From Bifidobacterium psychraerophilum (GTDB lineage Bacteria > Actinomycetota > Actinomycetes > Actinomycetales > Bifidobacteriaceae), in contig NZ_JGZI01000010.1 of the NCBI RefSeq assembly GCF_000741705.1, forward strand, positions 620,001 through 684,000: 64,000 bases of DNA, given 5' to 3'. A program made the position numbers and the translations under genes. The notes beneath the pieces are model-generated. The model had not been told where the DNA came from. It saw nothing but the letters and a program-made list of their open reading frames with translations, and ran no database searches. This document shows, piece by piece, positions 45,003 through 54,703 of the stretch (its first letter is position 1; every line of letters begins with the position of its first letter).

Positions 45003-45800
45003 ATGGACGGGCAGAAGGATGATGCCGGAGTGAAGCATCAGGATCAGTATTTTTCGGCGCAACCCCAGTCGGCGGATCTGCGCAGATCCTTGCACGTGAC
45101 CCTTCGCTCACATGAGCTGGACGTGATCGTCTCCAACGGCGTATTCTCCTCCGGCAGACTGGACCTCGGCACATCGGTGCTGCTGCGTCACGCTCCGACA
45201 CCTCCGGAACACGGCAGGTTCCTCGATCTGGGCTGCGGCTGGGGACCAATCGCGCTCACCCTGGCCTTGGAATCGCCCGAGGCGGAGGTCCATGCGGTCG
45301 ACATCAATGAACGCGCTTTGGAACTGACCACCGAGAACGCCCGAATCAACGCTTGCACGAATATCCAAAGCCATCGCCCGGATGATCTGCCATCCGACAT
45401 GCGTTTTGACCTTATCTGGTCGAATCCCCCGATCCGAGTGGGCAAGGAGGCATTGCACTCTCTGCTGACCGATTACCTCAACAGGCTCAACCCGGGAGGC
45501 CGGGCCTATCTGGTCGTGCAGAAGAATCTTGGCGCCGATTCGCTGATCACCTGGCTTTCGCGCACCCTGAACGAAGGGCAGGCGATTGATGCGTCGGCAC
45601 CGGCCGGGTCGGCAACGCCATCGACGGAGTGGAGCATCGGGAAGATCGCATCATCCAAGGGATTCAGAGTCATCGAGGTCATCCGCCCCGAGGACCTCTC
45701 TTCGGCACACGGGCGCGCGGACCATGCCGCGAATCCCGACACCACGCCTGATGCACCCCTGCACACCACTTCGAACAACTCCGCGAATCCTTCCCTATGA
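45003..45800 (+). CDS. Class I SAM methyltransferase, RsmC/RlmG-like
   Basis: 265 residues. SAM motif I FLDLGCGWGPIALTLALE, motif II VHAVDINERAL, and the N6/N2-purine-type catalytic motif SNPPIRVGKEALH. An N-terminal YFSAQPQS...FSSGRLDLGT matches the C-terminal domain of RsmC/RlmG rRNA guanine-N2 methyltransferases. The C-terminal 40 residues are Ala/Asn/Thr-rich and variable. GAGGAAGC precedes ATG 45003. Its stop overlaps the hrpA start (ATGA), linking it with an RNA helicase. Confidence 0.87.
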   Translation: MDGQKDDAGVKHQDQYFSAQPQSADLRRSLHVTLRSHELDVIVSNGVFSSGRLDLGTSVLLRHAPTPPEHGRFLDLGCGWGPIALTLALESPEAEVHAVDINERALELTTENARINACTNIQSHRPDDLPSDMRFDLIWSNPPIRVGKEALHSLLTDYLNRLNPGGRAYLVVQKNLGADSLITWLSRTLNEGQAIDASAPAGSATPSTEWSIGKIASSKGFRVIEVIRPEDLSSAHGRADHAANPDTTPDAPLHTTSNNSANPSL

Positions 45801-48800
45801 TCTTCGATTATCCAAACGAGCTGCCCGTCAGCGCAGCGAAAGACGACATCCGTGCGGCGATCCAAGAATCCCAGGTGGTGATCGTATCCGGTCAAACAGG
45901 ATCGGGTAAAACCACCCAGATCCCGAAAATACTTCTGGAGATGGGCCGTGGCACGCATGGCAAACAGGTGGTGCACACCCAGCCCAGACGCATCGCGGCG
46001 AGGAGTGTGGCCGAGCGCATCGCGGCCGAGACACAGACCAGACTCGGGAACGAAATCGGCTTCCAGGTCCGCTTCACCGATGAGAGTTCACCCTCGACAC
46101 GGCTACGCGTGGTCACGGACGGCATTCTTCTGGCCCAGATTCAACGCGACCCGCAGCTGAAGGCATACGATACGATCATCATCGACGAGGCCCATGAGCG
46201 CAGTCTGAACATCGACTTTCTGCTCGGCTACCTCACCACGCTGCTGCCGAAGAGGCGTGATCTCAAGCTCATCATCACTTCGGCGACCATCGATTCACTG
46301 AAGTTCCAGGAGCATTTCGCCGAGGCTCTGCATACCAAGGTTCCGGTGATCGAGGTTTCCGGAAGGACGTATCCGGTTCAGATCGTCTACGAACCCACCG
46401 ATGGTCTCCCGGCATTGATGCAGCACGTTCCCGGCTTCTCGTCTTCAAGCAACCCCGATCGTGAGGATTCGCTCGATCTGCCCGAGGCCGTGGCCCGCGC
46501 CTGCACCGAATTGATCGTCCATTCCACGCATGAGCGCGGAGCCAGGGATGTTCTGGTCTTCGCCGCGGGCGAGCGGGACATCCACGATTACGAACACGCC
46601 CTGCGCCGTCACTTCGGCGAACGCACCAACGATATGCGCCGCTCCGATGCCATCGAGATCATGCCGCTGTTCGCCCGCCTCTCCGCCAAGGAACAGCACC
46701 GCGTCTTCGAGGACCACAGCCATCAACGCATCGTCATAGCGACCAATGTGGCCGAGACCTCGCTGACCGTGCCGGGCATACGCTATGTGGTCGATCCCGG
46801 TACGGCACGAATCAGCCGCTACTCCAAATCGGCGAAAGTGCAACGACTGCCGATCGAGGACATCTCCCAGGCGAGCGCCGACCAACGCGCGGGTCGATGC
46901 GGACGTCTGGCTGATGGCATCGCCATACGACTCTATGGAAAGGACGATTTCGATCAGCGCGAGCGCTTCACCGAACCGGAGATCCTGCGCACCTCGCTCG
47001 GAGCGGTCGTCCTGCACATGCTCTCGGTCGGCGTGGCCCATACCGCACACGATGTCGCCGATTTCGGATTCATCGACCAGCCCGATATGCGCGCCGTCTC
47101 GGACGGCTTCAATGAGCTGACCGAATTGGGCGCGATCTCCCGGAAGCACGGCGAGGTCAGACTGACGACGACCGGCAGGCAGCTGGCCCGGATCCCCATC
47201 GATGTGCGTCTGGGAAGAATGGTCATCGAAGCCTCGCACAGCACCCCGAATGTGCTGGCATCGGTTCTGGTCATCGTCGCATTCCTCAGCCTTCAGGATC
47301 CGCGCGAGCGCCCCCAGGAGCAGCGGGAGGAAGCCGATCGCTGCCATAACCGCTATGCCGATGAACAGAGTGATTTCATCACGGCCCTGAACATATGGGA
47401 CCGTTTCTTCCAGGCAGACGGTGAAACCAGCAATTCCTCCCTGCGCAAGCTGTGCAAGGCCGAATACATGGGTTATCTGCGCATGCGCCAGTGGAGGGAT
47501 CTGGTCCGCCAGCTGCGTGAGATGTGCCGCGAATTCAAATTCCGCGTCGGCGAGGCCATCCCCTCGTCTCGGCCAGATCTTGAGATCCGCCAACTGCCTC
47601 AGAAGCAACAGGCCGCCCATAGTCTGAATTGCTCGTGGGACGATCAGAGCATCCACCGGGCGATGATGGCGGGTCTGCTGTCGAATATCGGCATGCAGAT
47701 CGTGCATGAGACGAAGGCCTCGGACTTCACCGGATTGAAGGGGGCCGCGCGGGCCAGAGCCATGAAACGTGCCGCCAAACTCGCACGCAACGACTACCAG
47801 GGGGCACGCGGGACCCGTTTCGCGCTTTTCCCCGCCTCGGGCGTCGCCAAAACCACACCCGCCTGGGTGATGGTCACCGGGCTGGTCGAGACCTCGCGTC
47901 TCTGGGCACGCTACGCCGCGGCCATTGACCCCGCATGGGCGGAATCACTGGCCGGATCCCTCACGCGCACCACCTACGCGGAGCCGCATTGGTCGGCATC
48001 CCAAGGTGCGGCCGTCGCCAAGGCCAAGGTGCTGCTGTACGGGCTGCCGATCGTCGAAGACCGCCATGTGCAGTGGGGATCGATCAACCCCGTAGAGGCA
48101 CGCGACATGCTCATTCGTCAGGGGCTCGTCGAGGGGGACATCCAGCAGCGCTTCTCCTATGACGACTTCGTCAGAGGCAATCTGAATGTCCTTGAGCAGG
48201 CGGGTGACGACACCAGACGTACCCGTCGCATCATCGACGCCGTCAGCGACGAGGACCTTGTCGATTTCTACGATGCCGTGATACCGGATGACATCACCTC
48301 CTTGGCGGCCCTGGCCCACTGGTGGAAGACCGAACACCAACAGCACCCGCATCTGCTTGATTTCGACCCCGATGAGGTCGAACGCCTGCGAGAAAGCGAG
48401 GAGATAAGCCTCGATGATTATCCCGACCAGTGGCATACGGTCGGCAGTGACGCCTCCCCCATCGATCTGAAACTCAGCTACATCTATGACCCGCATGCTG
48501 ACAATGACGGCGTCACCGTTCATATCCCGCTGAAATACCTGTCACGGCTCTCCGTGGAGGAGTTCACATGGAATGTGCCTGGAATGCTCGATGAGCTGAT
48601 CGTGTCAACGATCAAATCGTTGCCGAAGACCTTGCGCGTCCAATTCGTTCCAGCACCTGACACGGCCAAAGCCATACGTCTGTGGATCGATGAGCATTAC
48701 CCCGCCCTGCCGGGCAGCGCGAAGACCGTGGACCATGCCTCCTCACCCCGGACCTGGCCTGATTTCGCCCATGTCTTCACCACTGCGGCCATAGCCGTGG

Positions 48801-49831
48801 TGGGGGCGCAGCTGCACCCCGAAGTGTTCAATGACGATCAGCTGGCTAAGCTGCCGCCGTACACACGCATGACCTTCAGCGTCGAGGGCGCCCGGCCGGA
48901 CAAGGGCCGTAGGCATGCCTCCCACGGTCACGGCCGTGGCCACACGCAGGTACTCGGCACATCCAAGTCGCTGCACGAACTCCAGATGCTCTTCGCCGCA
49001 CAGGCCGAGGCCTCGGCACGCAAACTGGTCAGCTCGAAGGCACAGAAGGCCGCAGAGGCGGGAAAACTCGTGGAGCAGACCAATCTCTTGCATCGGGCGG
49101 GCGCGACCACACAGACACGGTCCTCGATGCTCTGGAAGGGTGCTCTGGATGCTTTGCGCCTGCCGACGGAGAGAATCACCTCGCGCTGGCTGGGCACCGA
49201 GGCTCTGATGATGGCTTCAGCACCGTATTCGAGCACCAAGGCGCTTGTCGAGGATCTGCAGTTCGCCGCCGTCAAGCGTCTGCTGCCGAATGTGAGGGAA
49301 CTGCCTGATGATGCCGCACTCGATCAAGCGGTGAATGATGTGAGTGAGATATACGAAGACACCGTCTATGCCGTCACGAAGGATGTGGTGCAGGCCCTCA
49401 AGGAGTTTGCACAGGTGGATTCAGCCGTTTCCGGTCCCGCCGACCTCCCCCTGCTGTCGGTGCTGCAATGGCTTCGCGAACACATCGCCACACTGGTCCG
49501 CCCCGGCTTCATAGCGGACGCCCCCAGCGACGCCCTGATTTCGATCGAGCGTTATCTGCGGGCGGATATGGTACGGCTGCAAAAGGCCAAAGCCGACAAA
49601 ACCCGGGATGTACGTTGGGCATGGCAGGCCGACGAGGCCCGTCAACTGGTCACGGCCGCACAGGAACAGGCGAAGAAGGAACCCGCCGGGGCACGGCGTG
49701 AGGAGCTGATGGAACGCTCCACACGGGCCCGGTGGATGCTGGAGGAATTCTATGTCTCACTATGGGCCCAGGAATTGGGCACTTCGGGGCCGGTCAGCCT
49801 GCAGCGCATCCGCAAGGCGATCGCCGCATAG
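45797..49831 (+). CDS. hrpA: DEAH-box ATP-dependent RNA helicase HrpA
   Basis: 1344 residues, the usual HrpA size. Motif I GQTGSGKTTQIPKIL, motif Ia TQPRRIAARSVAER, motif II IIIDEAHERSLNIDF, motif III SATID, motifs V-VI TNVAETSLTVPGIRYV and QRAGRCGR. HA2 and OB domains and the long HrpA-specific C-terminal half follow. It probably acts on rRNA or stalled translation complexes, which fits its overlap with the methyltransferase. Confidence 0.96.
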   Translation: MIFDYPNELPVSAAKDDIRAAIQESQVVIVSGQTGSGKTTQIPKILLEMGRGTHGKQVVHTQPRRIAARSVAERIAAETQTRLGNEIGFQVRFTDESSPSTRLRVVTDGILLAQIQRDPQLKAYDTIIIDEAHERSLNIDFLLGYLTTLLPKRRDLKLIITSATIDSLKFQEHFAEALHTKVPVIEVSGRTYPVQIVYEPTDGLPALMQHVPGFSSSSNPDREDSLDLPEAVARACTELIVHSTHERGARDVLVFAAGERDIHDYEHALRRHFGERTNDMRRSDAIEIMPLFARLSAKEQHRVFEDHSHQRIVIATNVAETSLTVPGIRYVVDPGTARISRYSKSAKVQRLPIEDISQASADQRAGRCGRLADGIAIRLYGKDDFDQRERFTEPEILRTSLGAVVLHMLSVGVAHTAHDVADFGFIDQPDMRAVSDGFNELTELGAISRKHGEVRLTTTGRQLARIPIDVRLGRMVIEASHSTPNVLASVLVIVAFLSLQDPRERPQEQREEADRCHNRYADEQSDFITALNIWDRFFQADGETSNSSLRKLCKAEYMGYLRMRQWRDLVRQLREMCREFKFRVGEAIPSSRPDLEIRQLPQKQQAAHSLNCSWDDQSIHRAMMAGLLSNIGMQIVHETKASDFTGLKGAARARAMKRAAKLARNDYQGARGTRFALFPASGVAKTTPAWVMVTGLVETSRLWARYAAAIDPAWAESLAGSLTRTTYAEPHWSASQGAAVAKAKVLLYGLPIVEDRHVQWGSINPVEARDMLIRQGLVEGDIQQRFSYDDFVRGNLNVLEQAGDDTRRTRRIIDAVSDEDLVDFYDAVIPDDITSLAALAHWWKTEHQQHPHLLDFDPDEVERLRESEEISLDDYPDQWHTVGSDASPIDLKLSYIYDPHADNDGVTVHIPLKYLSRLSVEEFTWNVPGMLDELIVSTIKSLPKTLRVQFVPAPDTAKAIRLWIDEHYPALPGSAKTVDHASSPRTWPDFAHVFTTAAIAVVGAQLHPEVFNDDQLAKLPPYTRMTFSVEGARPDKGRRHASHGHGRGHTQVLGTSKSLHELQMLFAAQAEASARKLVSSKAQKAAEAGKLVEQTNLLHRAGATTQTRSSMLWKGALDALRLPTERITSRWLGTEALMMASAPYSSTKALVEDLQFAAVKRLLPNVRELPDDAALDQAVNDVSEIYEDTVYAVTKDVVQALKEFAQVDSAVSGPADLPLLSVLQWLREHIATLVRPGFIADAPSDALISIERYLRADMVRLQKAKADKTRDVRWAWQADEARQLVTAAQEQAKKEPAGARREELMERSTRARWMLEEFYVSLWAQELGTSGPVSLQRIRKAIAA

Positions 49832-49981
49832 CTCCATCCTCGGCGAACACACACCCCGACGTTCTATCATGATGACGATGAAGGCGTTTGGAATTGGAAT
49901 GTGCACACTCCGGGAGACGGATATCCCGACGATGCGCCCCGAACGGGCAGATGCCACGACGGCAGAAGAGGTTACACACCT

Positions 49982-50917
49982 ATGACCGGAAAACATACCG
50001 GCAAACGCAGCACGAGCGGAAGAGGCACAGGCCGAAGGAAGGGCACATCGGGCATCCGGGGCATTGCCCTGGTCTGGAAGAGGATGTCGCCGCTTCACCG
50101 GGTGCTCTCATCCGTGGCGGCCACCCTGGTCGTACTGCTGGTCATGACGCTGACGATGGGCGCGATCCGATACGCCCAGTATCTGACCGAGGTCCATAAT
50201 GCGCAGGAGCGCCAACAGCAATTCGCCAGGGAATACTCCTTCAACCCCGGCAGTATCATCTCCGATACACGCTTCTTCGATTCCAAGACCATGAACGCCA
50301 AGGAGATCCAGTCCTTCCTCGATGAGAAAGGCACGGCCTGCACCGGCAAGAGCTGTCTGAAGAACTACACGGTCGACACCCAGGACAAGGCCGCCGATGC
50401 CTTGTGCAAGGCGTATAAGGGCGCTTCCAAGCAGAGTGCGGCCACGATCATCGATGAGGTGTCGAAAGCCTGCGGAATCAGCCAGAAGGTCCTGCTGACC
50501 CTGCTGCAGAAGGAACAGCATCTGGTGACGGCGACCGCCCCCACAGCCTGGCAGTACAAGGCGGCAATGGGCCTCTCCTGCCCGGATGATGCGGATTGCG
50601 ATCCGAACTACGCGGGATTCTTCAAACAGGTCTACGGCTCAGCCAGCAGGTTCAAGTATTACCAGGCCCATCAAAGCGAGTACTCATACGCCGCGCAGAA
50701 GCTCAACTACATCCAGTACAGTCCCACGAAGTCCTGCGGCGGCGCGAATGTCTACATCGACAACGAGGCCACGGCCTTGCTGTACATCTACACGCCGTAC
50801 CAGCCCAATGCTGCGGCCCTCAACGCTGGATTCGGCGAGGGGAACAGCTGCTCAAGCTACGGCAACCGTAATTTCTCGCTGATCTATGCCAACTGGTTCG
50901 GCAATCCGCGCGCATGA
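49982..50917 (+). CDS. Secreted hemagglutinin-like protein, possible lysozyme-like fold
   Basis: 311 residues: basic cytoplasmic start (HTGKRSTSGRGTGRRKG), one signal-anchor helix (VLSSVAATLVVLLVMTLTMG), then an extracellular domain with six or more Cys. ISQKVLLTLLQKEQHLVT resembles the helix carrying the catalytic Glu in transglycosylase-like enzymes; the C-terminus has YIYTPYQPNAAALNAG and the NFSLIYANWFG motif of proteins often labelled hemagglutinin. Activity is unproven. AGAGG is ten bases before ATG 49982. Confidence 0.75.
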   Translation: MTGKHTGKRSTSGRGTGRRKGTSGIRGIALVWKRMSPLHRVLSSVAATLVVLLVMTLTMGAIRYAQYLTEVHNAQERQQQFAREYSFNPGSIISDTRFFDSKTMNAKEIQSFLDEKGTACTGKSCLKNYTVDTQDKAADALCKAYKGASKQSAATIIDEVSKACGISQKVLLTLLQKEQHLVTATAPTAWQYKAAMGLSCPDDADCDPNYAGFFKQVYGSASRFKYYQAHQSEYSYAAQKLNYIQYSPTKSCGGANVYIDNEATALLYIYTPYQPNAAALNAGFGEGNSCSSYGNRNFSLIYANWFGNPRA

Positions 50918-50954
50918 AGGCGCCGATCGCCGTGTAGGCGGTCTTCGACCTGCC

Positions 50955-51005
50955 ACGCAGCAGGATATGAAACGCCGTGTCTCACGGTGATATCCCGTCC
51001 TGCGT
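50955..51005. terminator. Bidirectional terminator hairpin
   Basis: ACGCAG...CAGGATAT (50955-50968) pairs with ATATCC...CCTGCGT (50990-51005), around an inner CCGTG/CACGG stem. It lies between convergent genes. Confidence 0.6.
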
Positions 51006-51010
51006 CGCAT

Positions 51011-51706
51011 TCAACCCGATATCACACCGAATCTCGCGGCATAGCTTCCGAGGAACGAGTCCTTCATCGTCTCAGGGCTGCGATGGGATTTACCGTATTG
51101 GTCGATGAGGCCGTGGAATTCCTGCAGTTCGACCACCGTGAACGCATATGAACGCACCTCGGGCAGCATGCGATTCCTGAAGGCCTCATAGCCCTTGGGT
51201 ACATCCTGACCCAGAAATCCGAACAAGCGGCGGGCATAGGTATCGGCGATGAAGGCTTCACGGTCGAATACGTAGAGCAGCAGATCATCCGCCGTCTCTC
51301 CCCCGACCCCGAACACCGACAGCAGTTCGGAACGCAGCTCCTCATCCTCGATGCCCTCGGCGCCCTCCGGCCTGAATCCGCAGCGATCGCCATACCATGC
51401 GCACAGATCGTGCAGGGCCCTTGACTTGTTCTTCTGGAAACCGGATGGACGGATCAGTTCCTGCAAGTCACCGGGATCGAGGGAGAGCATGGTATCTGGT
51501 TCGAGAACACGGGCCTGCTTCAGGGCATCAAGGGAACGGGCCACATTGCCCCAGGCCGTGTTCTGCGTAAGCACGGCCCCGACCATGATCTCGAATCGGC
51601 TCTCCGCAGGCCACCAATGGCTCGGCCCCATGGCCTCCAGCATGATGGAAAACACGTCCCGGATGGAGATCTCTTCACCCGGGACGTGTTTCGCAATCAC
51701 TGACAT
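51011..51706 (-). CDS. Endonuclease III-like DNA glycosylase, MagIII-like
   Basis: 231 residues, HhH-GPD superfamily. EIMVGAVLTQNTAWGNVARS and the helix-hairpin-helix VFGVGGETADDLLLYVF are followed by the catalytic Asp in AFIADTYARR. The Lys of true endonuclease III (GxGRKTA) is replaced by Glu (GGETA), as in the 3-methyladenine glycosylase MagIII group (pattern GIGPETADxxLLYxF), so base removal without lyase activity is expected. No 4-Cys iron-sulphur loop is visible. ATG 51706 with GGGGAAGAGG upstream was chosen over the longer frame. Confidence 0.82.
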   Translation of the reverse strand: MSVIAKHVPGEEISIRDVFSIMLEAMGPSHWWPAESRFEIMVGAVLTQNTAWGNVARSLDALKQARVLEPDTMLSLDPGDLQELIRPSGFQKNKSRALHDLCAWYGDRCGFRPEGAEGIEDEELRSELLSVFGVGGETADDLLLYVFDREAFIADTYARRLFGFLGQDVPKGYEAFRNRMLPEVRSYAFTVVELQEFHGLIDQYGKSHRSPETMKDSFLGSYAARFGVISG

Positions 51707-51768
51707 CCTCTTCCCCGCTGTATGCAGCACCCTACACGCCACTTGGACGCACGGCTTCTCCCGCCGGA

Positions 51769-53115
51769 CTAGAGCCGGGGCAGGTATTTCTGCAGCTCGT
51801 ACGGCGTGACCTGCATGCGGTAGTCTTCCCATTCCTGACGCTTGTTCCGCAGGAAATACTCAAAGGCATGCTCACCGAGCACATCGGCCACGAAGTCGGA
51901 CTTCTCCATGATCTTCAATGCCGAGTCCAGGGAGTCGGGAAGCGGTTCTATCCCCATGGCCTGGCGTTCGGCGTCAGTCAGCTCCCAGACGTCATCACTC
52001 GTCGGATCGGCAAGCGTCATCTGCTTCTCGACGCCGTCAAGCCCCGCCGCCAGCAGAACCGAATACGACAGATAGGGATTCGTCACCGGATCCAAAGCGC
52101 GGAACTCCATGCGAGCGGAGTTGCCCTTGCCCGGTTTGTACTGTGGGATACGCAGCAGCGCGGAACGGTTGTTGTGTCCCCAGCAGATATAGCTAGGAGC
52201 TTCGTTGCCGCCCCACAACCGTTTGTAAGAGTTGACATACTGATCGGTGACCGCGGTGATCTCCGCGGCATGGTAGAGAATGCCCGCGGCGAACTGGCGC
52301 GCCGTCAGGGACATGTTGAATTCCTGACCCGCCTCGTAGAAGGCGTTGGCGTCGCCCTCGAAGAGACTGAGATGGGTGTGCATGCCTGAGCCTGGCTGAT
52401 TGGTCAGCGGCTTGGGCATGAAGCTCGCGTGAATGCCCCGTTCAAGGGAGACCTCCTTCACCACCGTGCGGAAGGTCATGATGTTATCCGCTGTGGTCAA
52501 GGCATCGGCGTAGCGCAGGTCGATCTCATTCTGCCCGGGGCCGGCCTCGTGATGCGAGTATTCGACGGAGATGCCCATCTGCTCGAGCATGTTCACGGTC
52601 GCGCGACGGAAGTCCATCCCTGGGCTGCGGGGCACATGATCGAAGTATCCGCCCTCGTCGATGGGCGTCGGAACCTGGGACCAGTCGTTCTGGCTTTCGA
52701 AGAGATAGAACTCGATTTCGGGGTGGACGTAGAAGGTGAAGCCCTTGTCTTTGGCCTTCGAAAGCGCCCGCTTCAGCACATGGCGCGGATCGCCGAGGCT
52801 TGCGTCACCCTCCGGAGTCAGGATGTCGCAGAACATGCGTGCTGTCCCCTGCGGTCCACCACGCCACGGGAGGATCTGGAAGGTGGAGGGATCCGGTTTG
52901 ACGATCATATCGTCCTCGGAGACCCTGGTCATGCCTTCGATCGCCGAACCGTCGAAGCCCAATCCCTCTTCGAAGGCCGCTTCGAGCTCGGCTGGCGCGA
53001 TGGCAACGGATTTCAAAGTCCCCAACACATCGGTGAACCATAGGCGAATAAAACGTACATCGCGTTCCTCTACTGTGCGAAGCGCGAACTCCTGCTGCTT
53101 ATCCATGCTAGCCAT
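51769..53115 (-). CDS. glnA: Type I glutamine synthetase (alpha subgroup)
   Basis: 448 residues. N-terminal LWFTDVLGTLKSVAIAP, active-site EIEFYLFE, EAGPGQNEIDL, NQPGSGMHTHLSLFE, NRSALLRIP and EFRALDP. The adenylylation-site Tyr motif (NLYDLP) and the 25-residue insertion of the beta subgroup are absent, so regulation is probably by feedback or repressor rather than adenylylation. It follows priA by 78 bases containing a small hairpin; it may have its own promoter. Confidence 0.95.
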   Translation of the reverse strand: MASMDKQQEFALRTVEERDVRFIRLWFTDVLGTLKSVAIAPAELEAAFEEGLGFDGSAIEGMTRVSEDDMIVKPDPSTFQILPWRGGPQGTARMFCDILTPEGDASLGDPRHVLKRALSKAKDKGFTFYVHPEIEFYLFESQNDWSQVPTPIDEGGYFDHVPRSPGMDFRRATVNMLEQMGISVEYSHHEAGPGQNEIDLRYADALTTADNIMTFRTVVKEVSLERGIHASFMPKPLTNQPGSGMHTHLSLFEGDANAFYEAGQEFNMSLTARQFAAGILYHAAEITAVTDQYVNSYKRLWGGNEAPSYICWGHNNRSALLRIPQYKPGKGNSARMEFRALDPVTNPYLSYSVLLAAGLDGVEKQMTLADPTSDDVWELTDAERQAMGIEPLPDSLDSALKIMEKSDFVADVLGEHAFEYFLRNKRQEWEDYRMQVTPYELQKYLPRL

Positions 53116-53193
53116 GCTTTCATGAGTTTATTTCGTATGCAATACCATCGCCCGGTGTGTTGCCAAAACACCGCCGTTCAAACGTCTGATTCG

Positions 53194-53919
53194 TCACTTT
53201 CCGACGAGCGCCAGGGCTTCCTCCAAGGTGAAGGCCTTGGCGTACAGGGATTTGCCCAGAATCGCGGAATCGACGCCCAATGGGCTCAACTCCTCGATCG
53301 CACGTAGATCGTCGAGTTTGGAGATGCCGCCCGATGCGGTGATCTTCGCATCGCTGCGTTCCGCGACCTGCCTGAGCAGTTCGATGTTCGGCCCCTGCAT
53401 CATGCCGTCGCGCGCCACGTCGGTGACCACATACCGTGAGCAGCCCACCTCGTCCAGGGCCTTCATGGTCTCGAAGAGGTCACCACCCTCCCGCGTCCAC
53501 CCTCGGGCCGCAAGCGTATGCCCTCTGACGTCGAGTCCGATGGCGACCCTGTCCCCGTACCTCCTGATCACCGAAGCGGTCCACTCAGGGTTCTCCAGCG
53601 CGGCCGTCCCGATGTTCACCCGTGCCGCACCGGCGTCAAGCGCCGCCGCCAGGCTGTCGTCATCGCGGACTCCGCCGCTCATCTCGATATTGACCTGATC
53701 GCCGAGTTCAGCGACGATCTCGCGTAGCTGGTCGCGGTTGTTCCCCGTACCGAAGGCGGCATCGAGATCGACCAGATGGATCCACTCGGCCCCGCTACCC
53801 AACCATGTACGCGCCGCTTCCAACGGACTGCCGTAGTCGGTTTCCGAGCCGGATTCGCCTTGACGAAGGCGGACGGCCTTGCCGTCTCGAACATCCACAG
53901 CGGGAAGAAGCGTCAACAT
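53194..53919 (-). CDS. priA: Phosphoribosyl isomerase (HisA / PriA type)
   Basis: TIM-barrel isomerase of 241 residues for histidine synthesis. It begins [20 protein letters not shown] with catalytic Asp9, [24 protein letters not shown], and the second catalytic Asp in [16 protein letters not shown]. These are typical of actinobacterial PriA, which also does the TrpF reaction in organisms lacking trpF; bifunctionality is inferred. AAAGGA is six bases before ATG 53919. Confidence 0.92.
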   Translation of the reverse strand: MLTLLPAVDVRDGKAVRLRQGESGSETDYGSPLEAARTWLGSGAEWIHLVDLDAAFGTGNNRDQLREIVAELGDQVNIEMSGGVRDDDSLAAALDAGAARVNIGTAALENPEWTASVIRRYGDRVAIGLDVRGHTLAARGWTREGGDLFETMKALDEVGCSRYVVTDVARDGMMQGPNIELLRQVAERSDAKITASGGISKLDDLRAIEELSPLGVDSAILGKSLYAKAFTLEEALALVGK

Positions 53920-54035
53920 AGGTGTTCCTTTCATATTCTGTGTTCACAGTAGTCGGTGTCCAGACAGGGCCGGCATGCATGCCGCCGCAGGCCTCGCGCC
54001 TGGTCGGAGGATGTGCCTCGCCGCGCTCGCCGGTA

Positions 54036-54689
54036 TCAGCCCTGTTGCGGGAATGTCCCCATCCAGTTTCGCAGCAGCCGCGCGCCGGCCTGCGCCGATT
54101 TCTCAGGATGGAACTGGGTCGCGCTCAACGCCCCCCGCTCATAGGCCGCCACGAAATGACTGCGCCCGTAATCGCACCAGGTGATCTTTCCCTGTTCTCC
54201 GGCGAAATCGATATCCGATTGCTCCGCGTCCTCGGCACCCATCGCCGCAAAGGAATGCACGAAATAGAAGCGTTCGTCTTCGATGCCTTCCAGCAGCCTG
54301 CTGCCGGGTGCCGCGCTGACGGTGTTCCAGCCCATATGCGGCACGACATCCGCGTCCAATGCGGTGACCTGGCCATTGATCAAGCCCAGCCCCTCGGCGT
54401 CGTCCCCATGCTCGGTGCCCATCTGGAACATGATCTGCTCACCGACGCACACCCCAAGCACCGGGCGGCCGGCACGCAGCCGATCGGTGATCACCCGATC
54501 GCCATTCACCGACTTCAGACCCTCCATGCATGCGGCGAAGGCGCCCACACCCGGCACGACGAGACCATCGGCCTGGAGTGAGGCACGGTAGTCGGATGTC
54601 AGGGTCACATCAGCACCCAGATTGTCGACAGCCCTGAGCATCGAACGGACATTGCCGAAACCATAGTCAAACACCACAATTGAAGTCAT
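54036..54689 (-). CDS. hisH: Imidazole glycerol phosphate synthase glutaminase subunit
   Basis: 217 residues, class I glutamine amidotransferase. Catalytic Cys in GVCVGEQIMF, oxyanion VPGVGAF, and His/Glu in TQFHPEKS. Supplies ammonia to HisF, which is not in this window. Unusual is GVCVGEQ where most have GICLGMQ. It lies 14 bases after the unknown gene of the operon. Confidence 0.95.
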   Translation of the reverse strand: MTSIVVFDYGFGNVRSMLRAVDNLGADVTLTSDYRASLQADGLVVPGVGAFAACMEGLKSVNGDRVITDRLRAGRPVLGVCVGEQIMFQMGTEHGDDAEGLGLINGQVTALDADVVPHMGWNTVSAAPGSRLLEGIEDERFYFVHSFAAMGAEDAEQSDIDFAGEQGKITWCDYGRSHFVAAYERGALSATQFHPEKSAQAGARLLRNWMGTFPQQG

Positions 54690-54703
54690 TACGATCCCTC
54701 ATC

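Noticed and set aside
46445-47707. 420-codon open frame antisense to hrpA
   Set aside because: It mirrors the codon bias of hrpA, has no ribosome site and reads as His/Gly/Asp-rich low complexity with no motif.
53116-53193. Riboswitch or attenuator upstream of glnA
   Set aside because: Only a 6-bp hairpin (CGGTGT/ACACCG) is visible, without a terminator tail or known aptamer pattern.
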